Below, one piece after another: positions 1 through 8,827 of a DNA stretch of 25,365 nt (the first letter of the stretch is position 1; each line of letters starts with the position of its first letter). The position numbers and the translations under genes are program-made. The notes beneath the pieces are model-generated. The model saw only the letters and a list, made by a program, of their open reading frames with translations. It ran no database searches and had not been told where the DNA came from. Source of the stretch: Reticulascus tulasneorum (lineage: Eukaryota > Ascomycota > Sordariomycetes > Glomerellales > Reticulascaceae); contig LSAX01000020.1 of the NCBI GenBank assembly GCA_001557505.1, forward strand, positions 1 through 25,365, in the 5' to 3' direction.

Positions 1-985
1 TTGACCAATTGCGTGCCAGCAGTCGCGGTAATACGTAAGAGACTAGTGTTATTCATCATGATTAGGTTTAAAGGGTACCCAGACGGTCATAATATCTTAT
101 ATGCAAAACAGAGTATTAGACTAGAGTTTTATAGAGGAAGACAGTACTTGAGGTGAAGGGATCATATCTTATTATACCAAAGGACTGGTAAAGGCGAAGG
201 CAGTCTTTCATGTAAAACTGACGTCGAAGGACGAAGGCACAGAGAACAAAAAGGATTAGATACCAGTAGTCTTTGCAGAGAATTATGAATGCCATGGATT
301 AGATAAAAAAAATTTAGTCTATAAATGAAAATGTAAGCATTTCCTCAAGAGTAATGCGGCAACGCAGGAACTGAAATCACTAGACGTTTCTGACACCAGT
401 AGTGAAGTATGTTATTTAATTCGATGGTCCACGAAAACCTTACCACAATTTGAATATTTTACAGGATTGCACGGCTGTTTTCAGTTAATGTGCGAAACTG
501 TGGTTTTTCCCACGAAATTAACGAAATCCTTTGCTTTATTATAAAAAATTTGATAAAGCACTTTTTATCTTTATATGAGATAAGATAAGAAGGACTAAGA
601 CAAGTCATCATGGCCCTTATGTTGTGGGCTATAGACGTGCCACGTATTCCTTAACAAAGAGAAGCAAAAATGTAAATTTTAGCTAATCTCAGAAAAAAGG
701 ATATATTTACGCAAGGATTGTAGCCTGAAATTCGGCTATATGAATAAGTAATTACTAGTAATCGTGAATCACCATGTCACGGTGAATATTCCTTCGGATT
801 GGTACTAACCACTCGTCACATGCTGAAAAAAGTTCCCGCAATAAGTTTGCTATTTTACTGTAAGTTCTTTTATAAATAGAATTAGAGGGTTGCAGTCGAA
901 TTCTTCGTATGTGTGGCTTTGATTAGTGTTAAGTCGAAATATGGTTCGTGTAGTGGAAGTTGCACGGGATTAATTAAACTTAAAA
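1..985 (+). rRNA. rns: Mitochondrial small-subunit rRNA, 3' part (left arm, partial)
   Basis: The sequence opens in the universal 530 loop (gtgccagcagtcgcggtaat, from about position 13). It runs through the 790 and 900 regions to the decoding-site helix near 932 (aagtcgaaatatggttc). The 3' end near 985 is estimated from conservation. The 5' third is missing because the window begins inside the gene. The copy is damaged by single-base losses relative to the right arm: for example gataccagtagt near 260 where the right arm has gataccccagtagt, which better fits the conserved motif. About a dozen such losses fall in this stretch. Confidence 0.93.
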
Positions 986-1083
986 AGATTATATATAGAT
1001 ACAAATAATTATAAAAAGAAATATTTATATTTATTATATTCTGAATTAAATTTTAATTCATTGAATACGTATTATATATACCA

Positions 1084-1170
1084 AGGAAGGTTCCGTTTGT
1101 TGGTACGACGGGTTGAGCTGTAAACTCAATAGCTATACCAGCTATCGAAGGTTCGAGTCCTTTTCTTCCT
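1084..1170 (+). tRNA. trnY: tRNA-Tyr (GTA)
   Basis: A 7-bp acceptor stem (aggaagg/tcttcct) can be folded, with anticodon GTA at 1120-1122, a long class II variable arm and a ttcgagt T loop. It lies between rns and cox3, a common place for trnY in Pezizomycotina. Confidence 0.93.
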
Positions 1171-1282
1171 AAAAATATAAGTACAATTTTTTTGTACCCT
1201 GTTTTCTCTATTCTAGGCTTGGAACTTATTTATAAGTGATATTGTTAAATTATAAATAATTATATAAAAAAGAAAAATTTGA

Positions 1283-2091
1283 ATGACTAATATGATAAGA
1301 AGTAATTTTCAGGATCATCCTTTTCATTTAGTATCTCCTTCCCCTTGACCTTTATATACTAGTTTATCTTTATTAAACTTGACTACTAATGCAGCTTTAT
1401 CTATGCATAGCTTTAGTAATTCATATTATTATGTATATATAAGTGGAATATTAGTTGTATATTCTATGTCTTGTTGATTTAGAGATATAATAAGTGAAGG
1501 TACATTTTTAGGTAATCATACTTTAGCTGTACAGAAAGGACTTAATTTAGGAGTAATCCTTTTTATAGTATCTGAGGCATTATTTTTTATGGCTATATTC
1601 TGAGCCTTTTTTCACAGTGCTTTAACTCCTACAATTGAATTAGGTGCTCAATGACCTCCTATGGGTATAGAGCCTATAAATCCTTTTGAATTACCTCTAC
1701 TTAATACAATTATATTGTTATCTAGTGGTGCTACAATTACTTATGCTCATCATGCTTTAATTAAAGGGAATAGAGCTGCAGCTTTATACGGTTCAATATT
1801 TACAGTGTTATTAGCTGTAATATTTACAATATTTCAAGGAGTAGAATATAGTGTATCCTCTTTTACTATAAGTGATGGTGCCTTTGGTACATGTTTCTTT
1901 TTGGAACAGGATTTCATGGATTACACGTTATAATCGGTACTATTTTTCTAGGGGTAGCATTATGAAGAATTTTTGCTTACCATTTAACTGACAACCATCA
2001 TCTAGGATTCGAAGGTGGTATTTTATACTGACATTTTGTAGATGTGGTCTGACTTTTTTTGTACATCTCTATCTATTATTGAGGTTCTTAA
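1283..2091 (+). CDS. cox3: Cytochrome c oxidase subunit 3, left copy, frameshifted
   Basis: Cox3 is a core membrane subunit of respiratory complex IV. The ATG at 1283 begins a product starting [20 protein letters not shown], and the frame ends with WGS and TAA at 2089-2091. Trp is encoded by TGA throughout. The left copy is one base short in the T run near 1901-1905 (five T against six on the right). This shifts the frame in the conserved [11 protein letters not shown] segment and gives an early stop at about 1931. With that base the gene is 810 nt (269 aa), normal for the family. The shift is most likely a sequence error, since the right copy is intact. Confidence 0.93.
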
Positions 2092-3667
2092 TTAATTCTT
2101 CCCTTGGTAATAGATTAAAAAAAGTCCTAAAGACGAAAAAGAAAAACTGAATGAAAATCCTGAAATTTTAAATGCTTCTTTTATTTACTTACCCAAAGAT
2201 TTAAAAGAAATGTTTACAATAATGGGAATTCTTTGTTTAGTTTTAGTTATTAATTATAGACGTATTTTATTTATATATATAAATAATTTTATGCTATCTT
2301 TATCTACGGATACTAAATTATTATTATTAATAATAATGTTAGGTTTTATATTTATAGTTTTATTATTAGGATTTTTAAAATTTCTTTTTTCTTTTTAGAA
2401 AAAAGAAATAAAATTAATGCAATTATTGATAATAAACCTCTAAAGTCTTTAAGTTTTGGTAATAAGTTATATATTCTAGTAAAATGATCCTTTATTATGT
2501 ATTTAATAGGTTGAATTTTAAGTTATATAGATTCTTTATATGTTTTTCCCTGATCTTTAGTTTTTCTTACTTTATTACCATGTATGCCCTTATTTTATTT
2601 TAATAAAATTAGGTTATATCTAAGAAAATTTTTTTTAATCTAAAAGGAAATATTTTTAAAATATGAACTAATAAATTATTATATTGTATAATGTTGGTTT
2701 ATAGCTATATAATAGCTTTTTGTATTCGTTTTTTTAATAAATTTATATTTCTTCCTCTTTTAAGTTTAGTACTTCCTTCATTAGCTGCGGAGATGGGTCT
2801 TTTGTTAGATATTACATTTTTTGTTTTTTTTTTGGAAAAGCGGAGTTTACTTTTTTAGACTTTTTTAAATTCAAATCTGATATTAATATTAAACCAGAAA
2901 ATAGTAAGGTCAGTATACCTTATACTGACTCTCTTTTTTCTTACATCCCTTCACCTGGGGAAGAAGGTGAAGTAGAAAGATTCCCCGTTGATAAATTTTT
3001 ACATGATTGAACAGCGCAGGTTGGGGGAATTCCTCCTTATTTTTATACTAGTGTAGAACCTATTAAGCGTTTACATTTGGCTAAAAACGAGGCTAAGGTA
3101 CTTTCTTTTTTGCTTCATTCTCAGGAGCACACTATGCTGGCTGAGAGATGAAAAGATTTATATGTTTTTGGAAAATATAATAATACTCCTATACATTTCG
3201 CTGTCCCGTATTCAGGCGTATTTATGCATGATGATGTGAAATTAAGAGTCTTTAAGTTAATTGGTACTTTTAAAACTAAAGAGGAGATGCTAGCATATAA
3301 TGCCGAATTTCATCCAAATGAGGCATGAGTTGGAGGAGTCGAAAGAAAAGAAGCATTATCTTGATATACATCTTATACTCCTGCTAATGATCTAGATATG
3401 ATTCGTAGTGAAGAGGTAGTAAATAATAATAATTGTTTTTATATAAAGATTGTTTCATCTCCCGAGAGTTGAACATATCATTTATATGACCCTAATGTAC
3501 ACCAACAAAGGGAAAAAGTTCTTTATTTTAAAAGAGACGGTAAATATATAGAAATGCCTAATCTTATTACTCCTTACATTAGAGGGAAAAGTCAGGGTAA
3601 TAAGATTTTGAGTATTATTAATAAGGAAAATCTTATAAATTTATATAAGTTAGATAAATTTCGTTAA
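2079..3667 (+). CDS. ORF A, unrecognised mitochondrial membrane protein family, left copy (frameshifted)
   Basis: I do not recognise this gene. It is the left copy of the ORF at 21281-22872, where the protein is described. The frame opens over the last codons of cox3 (TTG at 2079; first in-frame ATG at 2210) and ends with TAA at 3665-3667, just before trnK. Compared with the right arm it lacks one A near 2115, one T near 2629 and one T near 2830. It shares with the right arm a frame break at 2396-2398. The C-terminal half shows the family motifs: GTFKTKEEM and AWVGG near 3255-3345, and a YHLYDPN segment near 3478. Confidence 0.72.
2381..2408 (+). other. Perfect 11-bp hairpin spanning the internal stop of ORF A
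   Basis: Tttcttttttc (2381-2391) and gaaaaaagaaa (2398-2408) are exact reverse complements around a six-base loop. The in-frame TAG (2396-2398) sits at the loop and stem junction, exactly where the ORF A frame must shift by one base to continue. The same sequence is present in the right arm. Confidence 0.7.
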
Positions 3668-3700
3668 AAAAATATAAGCATAATAATAATTAAATCTAAA

Positions 3701-3771
3701 GGGATCTTTGTATAATGGTAATACATATGACTTTTAATCATCGCAATATTGGTTCGACTCCGGTAGATCCT
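3701..3771 (+). tRNA. trnK: tRNA-Lys (TTT)
   Basis: Acceptor stem gggatct/agatcct, anticodon loop cttttaa with TTT at 3733-3735, and T loop ttcgact. Confidence 0.88.
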
Positions 3772-3847
3772 ATGAAAATACAACTATTTTCATAATATAA
3801 GAAAGATTTAATACTTGTATATATATATTATTATTTGAATGTAAATA

Positions 3848-3920
3848 GAATTAGTAACTTAATTGGTAAAGATTTTTCTTGTCACGAAAAAAGATATCGG
3901 TTCGATCCCGTTCTGATTCG
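3848..3920 (+). tRNA. trnD: tRNA-Asp (GTC)
   Basis: Acceptor stem gaattag/ctgattc, anticodon GTC at 3881-3883 in loop ttgtcac, and T loop ttcgatc. Confidence 0.9.
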
Positions 3921-3925
3921 CTGCT

Positions 3926-4009
3926 GGAAAGATAGCTATGGGTAAGGCAAATCGTCTGCTAAACGATTATCTTTTTTAAGATTTGGGTGTTCAAATCACC
4001 TTCTTTCCG
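3926..4009 (+). tRNA. trnS: tRNA-Ser (GCT)
   Basis: Perfect acceptor stem ggaaaga/tctttcc, anticodon stem atcgt/acgat with GCT at 3958-3960, and a long variable arm as expected for Ser. It lies six bases after trnD. Confidence 0.92.
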
Positions 4010-4077
4010 GATAAAGGCAACTCACGATATATATATATAAACAACAACAACAAGAGGTTCCTCTCACCTAAAAGGGA

Positions 4078-4776
4078 ATGTTTAAAATGCTTATTTTTGG
4101 CATGGCAAATTTATTTATCACAGATGAATTTTATACTACTGGGTTTAAACCTGGAATATTAGATATTATATCTCTATTTGTAATATTTTGCGGGATTTTT
4201 ATTATTATTAGTAAAAATCCTATAGTATCCGTATTATTTTTAATAGCATTATTTGGGGGTATGTCTTCATATTTAATTTTATTAGGCTTAAATTTTATAG
4301 GTTTCTCTTACTTAATAGTTTATATAGGAGCAGTTTCTATATTATTCTTATTTATTTTAATGTTAATTAATATTAGGATAAGTGAATTGCAAACTAATAC
4401 TAAAAATAGTATAGCTTTAGCTCTATTTATAACAATTTATTTTAATTACTCTATTTTTCAAGTATTACCATATGAAATAGCAATACTTAATAATTATAAT
4501 AATTCTTGAAATAACATATTTTATAATACTGCTAAATTAAATCAGTTAGATTTAAATAAATATCTAGATTCATATCTAAACAACGATTTATATTTTGTTA
4601 CAAGCTCTGTTTGAGATGGTAATTTATTAGAAACAAGTCATATTACAAGTATAGGAAATATATTATACACTAGTTATAGTTTATGATTGATAATAACTAG
4701 TTTTATTCTTCTACTTGCTATGGTTGGTGCTATAGTTATCACGATCAAACAGAGCTTTCCCCGCTTTCAGCACTAG
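4078..4776 (+). CDS. nad6: NADH dehydrogenase subunit 6 (left copy)
   Basis: Nad6 is a membrane-arm subunit of respiratory complex I. The frame is intact: 699 nt, 232 aa, ATG at 4078, TAG at 4774-4776, with Trp encoded by TGA. The family signature is clear: an ISKNPIVSVLFLIALFGG segment (residues about 44-61), then the YIGAVSILFLFILMLINIR helix (about 82-100). A poorly conserved hydrophilic loop (about 140-195) follows, then a last helix ending AMVGAIVITIKQ. Five hydrophobic helices are visible. In-frame ATGs at 4087 and 4102 are alternative starts. The gene follows trnS(GCT), and its end abuts ORF B in another frame. Confidence 0.97.
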
Positions 4777-4783
4777 TCTAACT

Positions 4784-6204
4784 ATAAAGTCAATTAGTAT
4801 AATAGCTCTACCTTTAGGATTTGAAGCTTTTTCGTTAAGAAATATAGAATATATTGGATATATAGAATATATTAAAAATATAGAATATATTGGATACATA
4901 TGTATTGTAATTCTTTTATTAAAAATTTTTTTTTCTATTCTCTTCTCTATTTTAGAAAAAAAACATAGAGCAGAGCACTCTATTTCTATAGAAACTAAAA
5001 ATCAAGAAGATATATGTTTATCTTTAGGAGAAAAAATTTTTATCTTATTAAAATGATCAATAAATATGTATTTATTAGGCTGATCTCTAAATTGTATGGA
5101 CTATTTTTTAGTTTTTCCTTGATCTTATTATCTCTTATTAAATTGTGGAATAATATTAATCTTAATTTTTAGCCGCAAACCTAAATTATATTTTGCTAAT
5201 ATCTTATTAAAAATAAAAAATGCTTTTATTAGGCTATGGTCTAATAAACGAATTTTTATTAAAATATTAATGTATAGTTATACAATAGGTTTTATGGTTC
5301 GTTTTTTAAATAAATTAATTTTAATCCCCTTAATAGGACTAAAATTTCCGGATTTAGCTAACAATATGAAATTTTGTTTAGATACTACCTTATTCGTCTA
5401 TTTATTTGGAGTAATGCATTTATCTTTATATGATATTTTTTATCTTAAATCAGGAACTAAACCTGTATCTCCTCCTGGATGAGGAATAGATGACTGCGTT
5501 GCTTTTTGTTCCGCGGATGAAGTATTAAGCGTTAGGGAGTTAATAACTAAGTGGAGTAAACCTTTCTATTCATTACCCCAGAAGGGTTAGAGGGAGCAGA
5601 AGCTATTAAAGATCTATTTATCACTGTAGCGGATGCCAAGGTACTTTCATTTTTATTTTCTAGTCAACAACATAGTATGCGTAGTCAATGAGAACAATTA
5701 TATGCTTTTACAAAAAACCCACATGTTAACTCATATAAGGTAATCCCTTATAAAGATATATATCTAAATGATGGACCTGAACTGAGCGTTTATTCTGTAA
5801 GTGGTACATTTAATACAAAAGAAGAAATGATTAATCATAATCGGGACTGTAATCCAGGTATACCCTGAGTAGGAGGTAGCGTAAGAGAAAGGCTTAATGA
5901 AGAGATGTATAAATCTTTTATTCATGTAGCGGATATAAAGATGGTGCAAACTAGTACTATAGTGGAAAATAATACTAATTTTTATGTGATAAAAAGAGGG
6001 ACTCATCCAGTACGGTATGAACTTTATAATCCAAATAGTCGTCTTCATAGATTAAATACTATTTTCTTTAAACGTGGTGAGGATTATATACGATTAAATT
6101 TAGTTGGCCCCAGCATAGCTGCAAAAATTGAAGGAAATAATATAGCCTACATGGTTCATACGGAAAATCTTAGACATAAATATGAGATGCATAGGTTTAG
6201 ATAA
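4784..6204 (+). CDS. ORF B, unrecognised mitochondrial membrane protein family, left copy (frameshifted)
   Basis: Left copy of the ORF at 18743-20164, where the protein is described. The frame is open from 4736, inside the 3' end of nad6. The start shown is the first ATA after the nad6 stop; the first in-frame ATG is only at 5066. The left copy has four C near 5576 where the right has five, breaking the frame between a FYSLPPEG segment and the rest. It ends with TAA at 6202-6204, and a hairpin begins on the stop codon. Confidence 0.75.
4841..4896 (+). repeat. Short tandem repeat in the 5' part of ORF B
   Basis: The 20-mer aatatagaatatattggata occurs exactly at 4841-4860 and 4877-4896, with a partial unit between. 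In the ORF B frame it encodes a repeated NIEYIGY / IEYIKN pattern. Confidence 0.85.
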
Positions 6205-6234
6205 TGAATATTTTTTACTTAAAAAATAATTCAT
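6204..6234 (+). terminator. Stem-loop at the ORF B stop codon (possible RNA 3'-end or processing signal)
   Basis: Atgaat-attttt pairs with aaaaat-attcat around a short loop with one bulged base. It begins on the last base of the ORF B TAA. The role is inferred from position only. Confidence 0.4.
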
Positions 6235-6350
6235 ATAATATAGAGTTAATTTGGCTTTTGTTTTAATACGGTATATAATAAATGTTGTAGACGTATTAGT
6301 GACGGAGTTGATAATTTCAATTATGAAGTTTTTTATTAAAAGTAATAATA
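6235..6350 (+). other. AT-rich spacer between ORF B and trnG
   Basis: No gene or foldable tRNA was found here. Apparent reading frames that cross it also run through trnG on either strand and are not credible. Confidence 0.5.
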
Positions 6351-6421
6351 GCAATCATAAGTTAATTGGTAAGCTCATCCGTTTCCACCGGATAATTGTC
6401 GGTCCGAGCCCGACTGATTGT
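6351..6421 (+). tRNA. trnG: tRNA-Gly (TCC)
   Basis: Acceptor stem gcaatca/tgattgt, anticodon stem atccg/cggat with TCC at 6384-6386, and a GC-rich T stem around the loop. Confidence 0.9.
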
Positions 6422-6477
6422 ATTCTATTAAATTTAAATTTATATTTCCAGTGGTAGTTATTTGGGAGGTTAAATTA

Positions 6478-6549
6478 GAGAGATTAACTCAATGGTAGAG
6501 TGACTGTTTTACACACAGTAGGCTAAGTGTTCAAATCACTTATCTCTTA
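6478..6549 (+). tRNA. trnV: tRNA-Val (TAC)
   Basis: Acceptor gagagat/atctctt, D arm actcaatggtagagt, and anticodon TAC at 6510-6512 on stem actgt/acagt. Confidence 0.9.
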
Positions 6550-6632
6550 TTTTAATTTATATTGTTTATAAAATTCATATACTTCATAATTAAATTTGGA
6601 TAATATAATATATAATGAAATTATTAAAAAAA

Positions 6633-6705
6633 AAGAGTGTAGTTTAATTGGTAATAGCATGGAGCTTCAACCTCCAAATTCTTAGTTCAAGTCTGAGTAC
6701 TCTTG
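6633..6705 (+). tRNA. trnW: tRNA-Trp (TCA)
   Basis: Acceptor aagagtg/tactctt, anticodon stem tggag/ctcca with loop cttcaac, anticodon TCA at 6667-6669. This anticodon reads both UGA and UGG, matching the TGA Trp codons in the genes here. Confidence 0.92.
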
Positions 6706-6732
6706 TCTATAAGTTTTTAGTTGATTTTATAT

Positions 6733-6807
6733 AAGCTTTTATAGCTCAATGGTAGAGCCTAATACTGTTAATATTATGATAGATGTTCGATTCATCTTAA
6801 AGGCTTT
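6733..6807 (+). tRNA. trnN: tRNA-Asn (GTT)
   Basis: Acceptor aagcttt/aaggctt, D arm gctcaatggtagagc, and anticodon stem taata/tatta with GTT at 6767-6769. Confidence 0.9.
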
Positions 6808-6829
6808 TGTATATATTTCAAATAATTTA

Positions 6830-6901
6830 AATTTTTTGACTTAATGGTTAAAGTGCATTTTTGATAAGAATGATATCCAAGTTCGATTCTTGGAAGAATT
6901 A
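6830..6901 (+). tRNA. trnI: tRNA-Ile (GAT)
   Basis: Acceptor aattttt/aagaatt (very AT-rich), D arm acttaatggttaaagt, anticodon GAT at 6863-6865, and T loop ttcgatt. Confidence 0.9.
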
Positions 6902-6993
6902 AAGTATATACCAATATAATAATATATACTTAACGCTTGGCTCATTGTTAAATAAATTTAATTATACTTTTTTCAAAACATAAATACTTATAT

Positions 6994-8394
6994 ATGATAT
7001 TAACTACTTTTCTAATAATTAATCCTTTCATTATAAAATTAGGCATTGATATACTTTTTGATTATATCCCACAGTTCTTCGAATATAAAGACATAACTAT
7101 ATCTTTAATTAACATGTTACTTTGATCGTCATGATTTATTTCTACTATTTTCTTTTTTCAAGAAAGAAGAAATATACTAGATAAACGTATTAAAGGAGAA
7201 AAATTAGTACCTTTAACTTGAAAAAAGAAGTTACTTATGCTATTAAAATGATCTTTTATTATGTATTTAATAGGTTGATGTTTAAATTCAATTGAAATTT
7301 TAAATAGCCTTCCTTATTATTTGTATATTCTACTATTATTAATAATAATAAACGTAATTTCAAATTTTATTTTTTTTTTACTATTTATGGGTATAATAAC
7401 AGAATATCTTGATAAAATTTGATCAAATAAATGATTATTTATACAAATGTATATGTGTATATACATAATTGCAATTTTACTTCGTTTTTTTAATAAACTT
7501 TATATTATTCCACTAATAGCTCAAGTTTTCCCGGATTTAGCTGATAGTATGGCTTGTTGTTTAAATATTACAATATTTCTTTATTTATTTGAAGAAAACT
7601 TTAATATTTTTTTTAAAGATGGTTTTATAAACATATTTAAGACTCATTTAGATGATTATTCACCTTATATTCATTATCTTCAAGAACCCGGAAGAGCCAC
7701 TACTCCTCCAAATGACATGATTAATGTAGTATACCCTAATACTAATCAAATGCCTATTGGGTTTTTTTATGGAACAGGTAATATTGATCCCGGAGTTTTT
7801 ACTTCAAATGATAGAGAAATTCTTGGGTATTTTGCTAATGCTCGTGCACATTTTAGAGCACACGAGGCGGGTTTATTAAAAGATTTATATGCTGTTTCTA
7901 CAGATTCTAATGCACATGTATCTTTCCTTATTCCATATCATACTATATTTAGTACTGCGAATATGACTTCTTTGACATCAATTTATATGTTTACCGGTTC
8001 CTTTGAAAGATTAGAAGACATGATTGCTTATAATGATTCAATTTTTCCTCCTGTACCTTGAATAGGTAGTGAAGAAACTGTAAATGGTATAACAAGACAT
8101 ATATCTCATATGTTAATAGAAGATGTAAAATTACCTCATACTGTTAGGATAATAGCTAACAACGAGAATTTTTTTGTAAAAGTTCCGGCTGATTGAGGTT
8201 TCAGATATGAACTTTATAACCCTCACAAAGTAAGTCATCAAAACCGGCTAATCTTTTATAAACAGGGTGCTAGCAAAATAGAGACAGAAATAGTTTCTCC
8301 TCCTTTTACTCCAATAAATAAAGGATCTGTAATAATACATTTACTTAATGAACATCATCTTAGAAAGAAATATGAAATGCCGGAAATAAGATAA
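6994..8394 (+). CDS. ORF C, unrecognised mitochondrial membrane protein family (left copy, intact)
   Basis: I do not recognise this gene. It is an intact 1401-nt frame (466 aa) with ATG at 6994, TAA at 8392-8394 and Trp as TGA, so it is written in the mitochondrial code. Residues 1-195 are strongly hydrophobic. Likely membrane segments lie near 1-25, 38-57, 78-98, 105-132 and 152-180, the last containing RFFNKLYIIPLIAQVFPDLA. From about residue 200 the protein is soluble-looking. It carries GSFERLEDMIAYN (about 334-346), PWIG (355-358) and RYELYNPH (about 403-410), and ends LRKKYEMPEIR. The same architecture and motifs occur in ORF A and ORF B, making it a paralogue. It is free-standing between trnI and trnS(TGA). 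No enzyme motif or homing-endonuclease signature was seen. Confidence 0.85.
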
Positions 8395-8427
8395 TAAATT
8401 TTAATTTAATAAAGAATTAAAATTTAT
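8394..8427 (+). terminator. Perfect 13-bp stem-loop on the ORF C stop codon
   Basis: Ataaattttaatt (8394-8406) and aattaaaatttat (8415-8427) pair perfectly around the loop taataaag. The stem starts on the last base of the TAA, as at ORF B. It could protect the mRNA 3' end or guide processing (inference). Confidence 0.45.
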
Positions 8428-8508
8428 AGAAGTATTAATAATAATACAAGTATATTAAAAAATAGGTTAATATATCAACAACTGGTTTATCTAAGTTAGA
8501 ATATAAAG

Positions 8509-8663
8509 AATTGCCTTAATTAAGGTAATTATTATTTTTCTTACTTATACATAAGAAAAAATTATGCGTGGCTTAAAAGGTTTTTAATATTTATTATATG
8601 AAAAATAAACCTAAAGTTCCAGGATTTAGTAGGTTAAAATGTATCCTTATTAAGGATACATTT
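8509..8663 (+). repeat. Cluster of three short palindromes upstream of trnS(TGA)
   Basis: Three hairpins fall within 155 bp. The first, 8509-8530, is centred on ccttaattaagg. The second, 8535-8560, pairs tttttctta with taagaaaaa. The third, 8637-8663, has 13-bp perfect arms (aaatgtatcctta / taaggatacattt) around a single T. No gene lies here. The compact palindromes resemble mobile hairpin elements known from fungal mitochondrial DNA, but this assignment is tentative. Confidence 0.55.
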
Positions 8664-8682
8664 GGCGTTTAGTTCGTCAAAA

Positions 8683-8767
8683 AGAGAATTGGCTGAGTGG
8701 TCTAAAGCGGTTAACTTGAGTCTAATTGTGATGAAAATCACCGTGGGTTCGAATCCTGCATTCTCTG
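8683..8767 (+). tRNA. trnS: tRNA-Ser (TGA)
   Basis: Perfect acceptor agagaat/attctct, anticodon TGA at 8717-8719, long variable arm, and T loop ttcgaat. There is one A-C mismatch next to the anticodon loop. Confidence 0.88.
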
Positions 8768-8827
8768 TATTTAGAAGATCTTGCTTCTTTTTAAACAAAT
8801 ATTAATTAAAAATATAGGATAAAGAGT

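Noticed and set aside
3255..3290. GTFKTKEEM motif as an AP2 or homing-endonuclease DNA-binding module
   Set aside because: Only this short helix-like string resembles such modules. The surrounding residues do not, and the membrane context argues against it.
4033..4075. AT and AAC simple repeats with a short hairpin before nad6 as a promoter or CRISPR-like array
   Set aside because: They are too short and simple. There are no regular spacers, and no fungal mitochondrial promoter consensus could be assigned.
4711..4899. Minus-strand frame with a YPIYSI pattern
   Set aside because: It is the antisense reading of the ORF B tandem repeat and the nad6 end.
5764..6048. Minus-strand open frame opposite ORF B (and its mirror at 18899-19183)
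   Set aside because: It is antisense to a well-supported ORF with family motifs and has no recognisable features.
6100..6457. Frames on both strands over the trnG region (and mirrors)
   Set aside because: They run through a clear tRNA-Gly and AT-rich spacer; composition is not protein-like.
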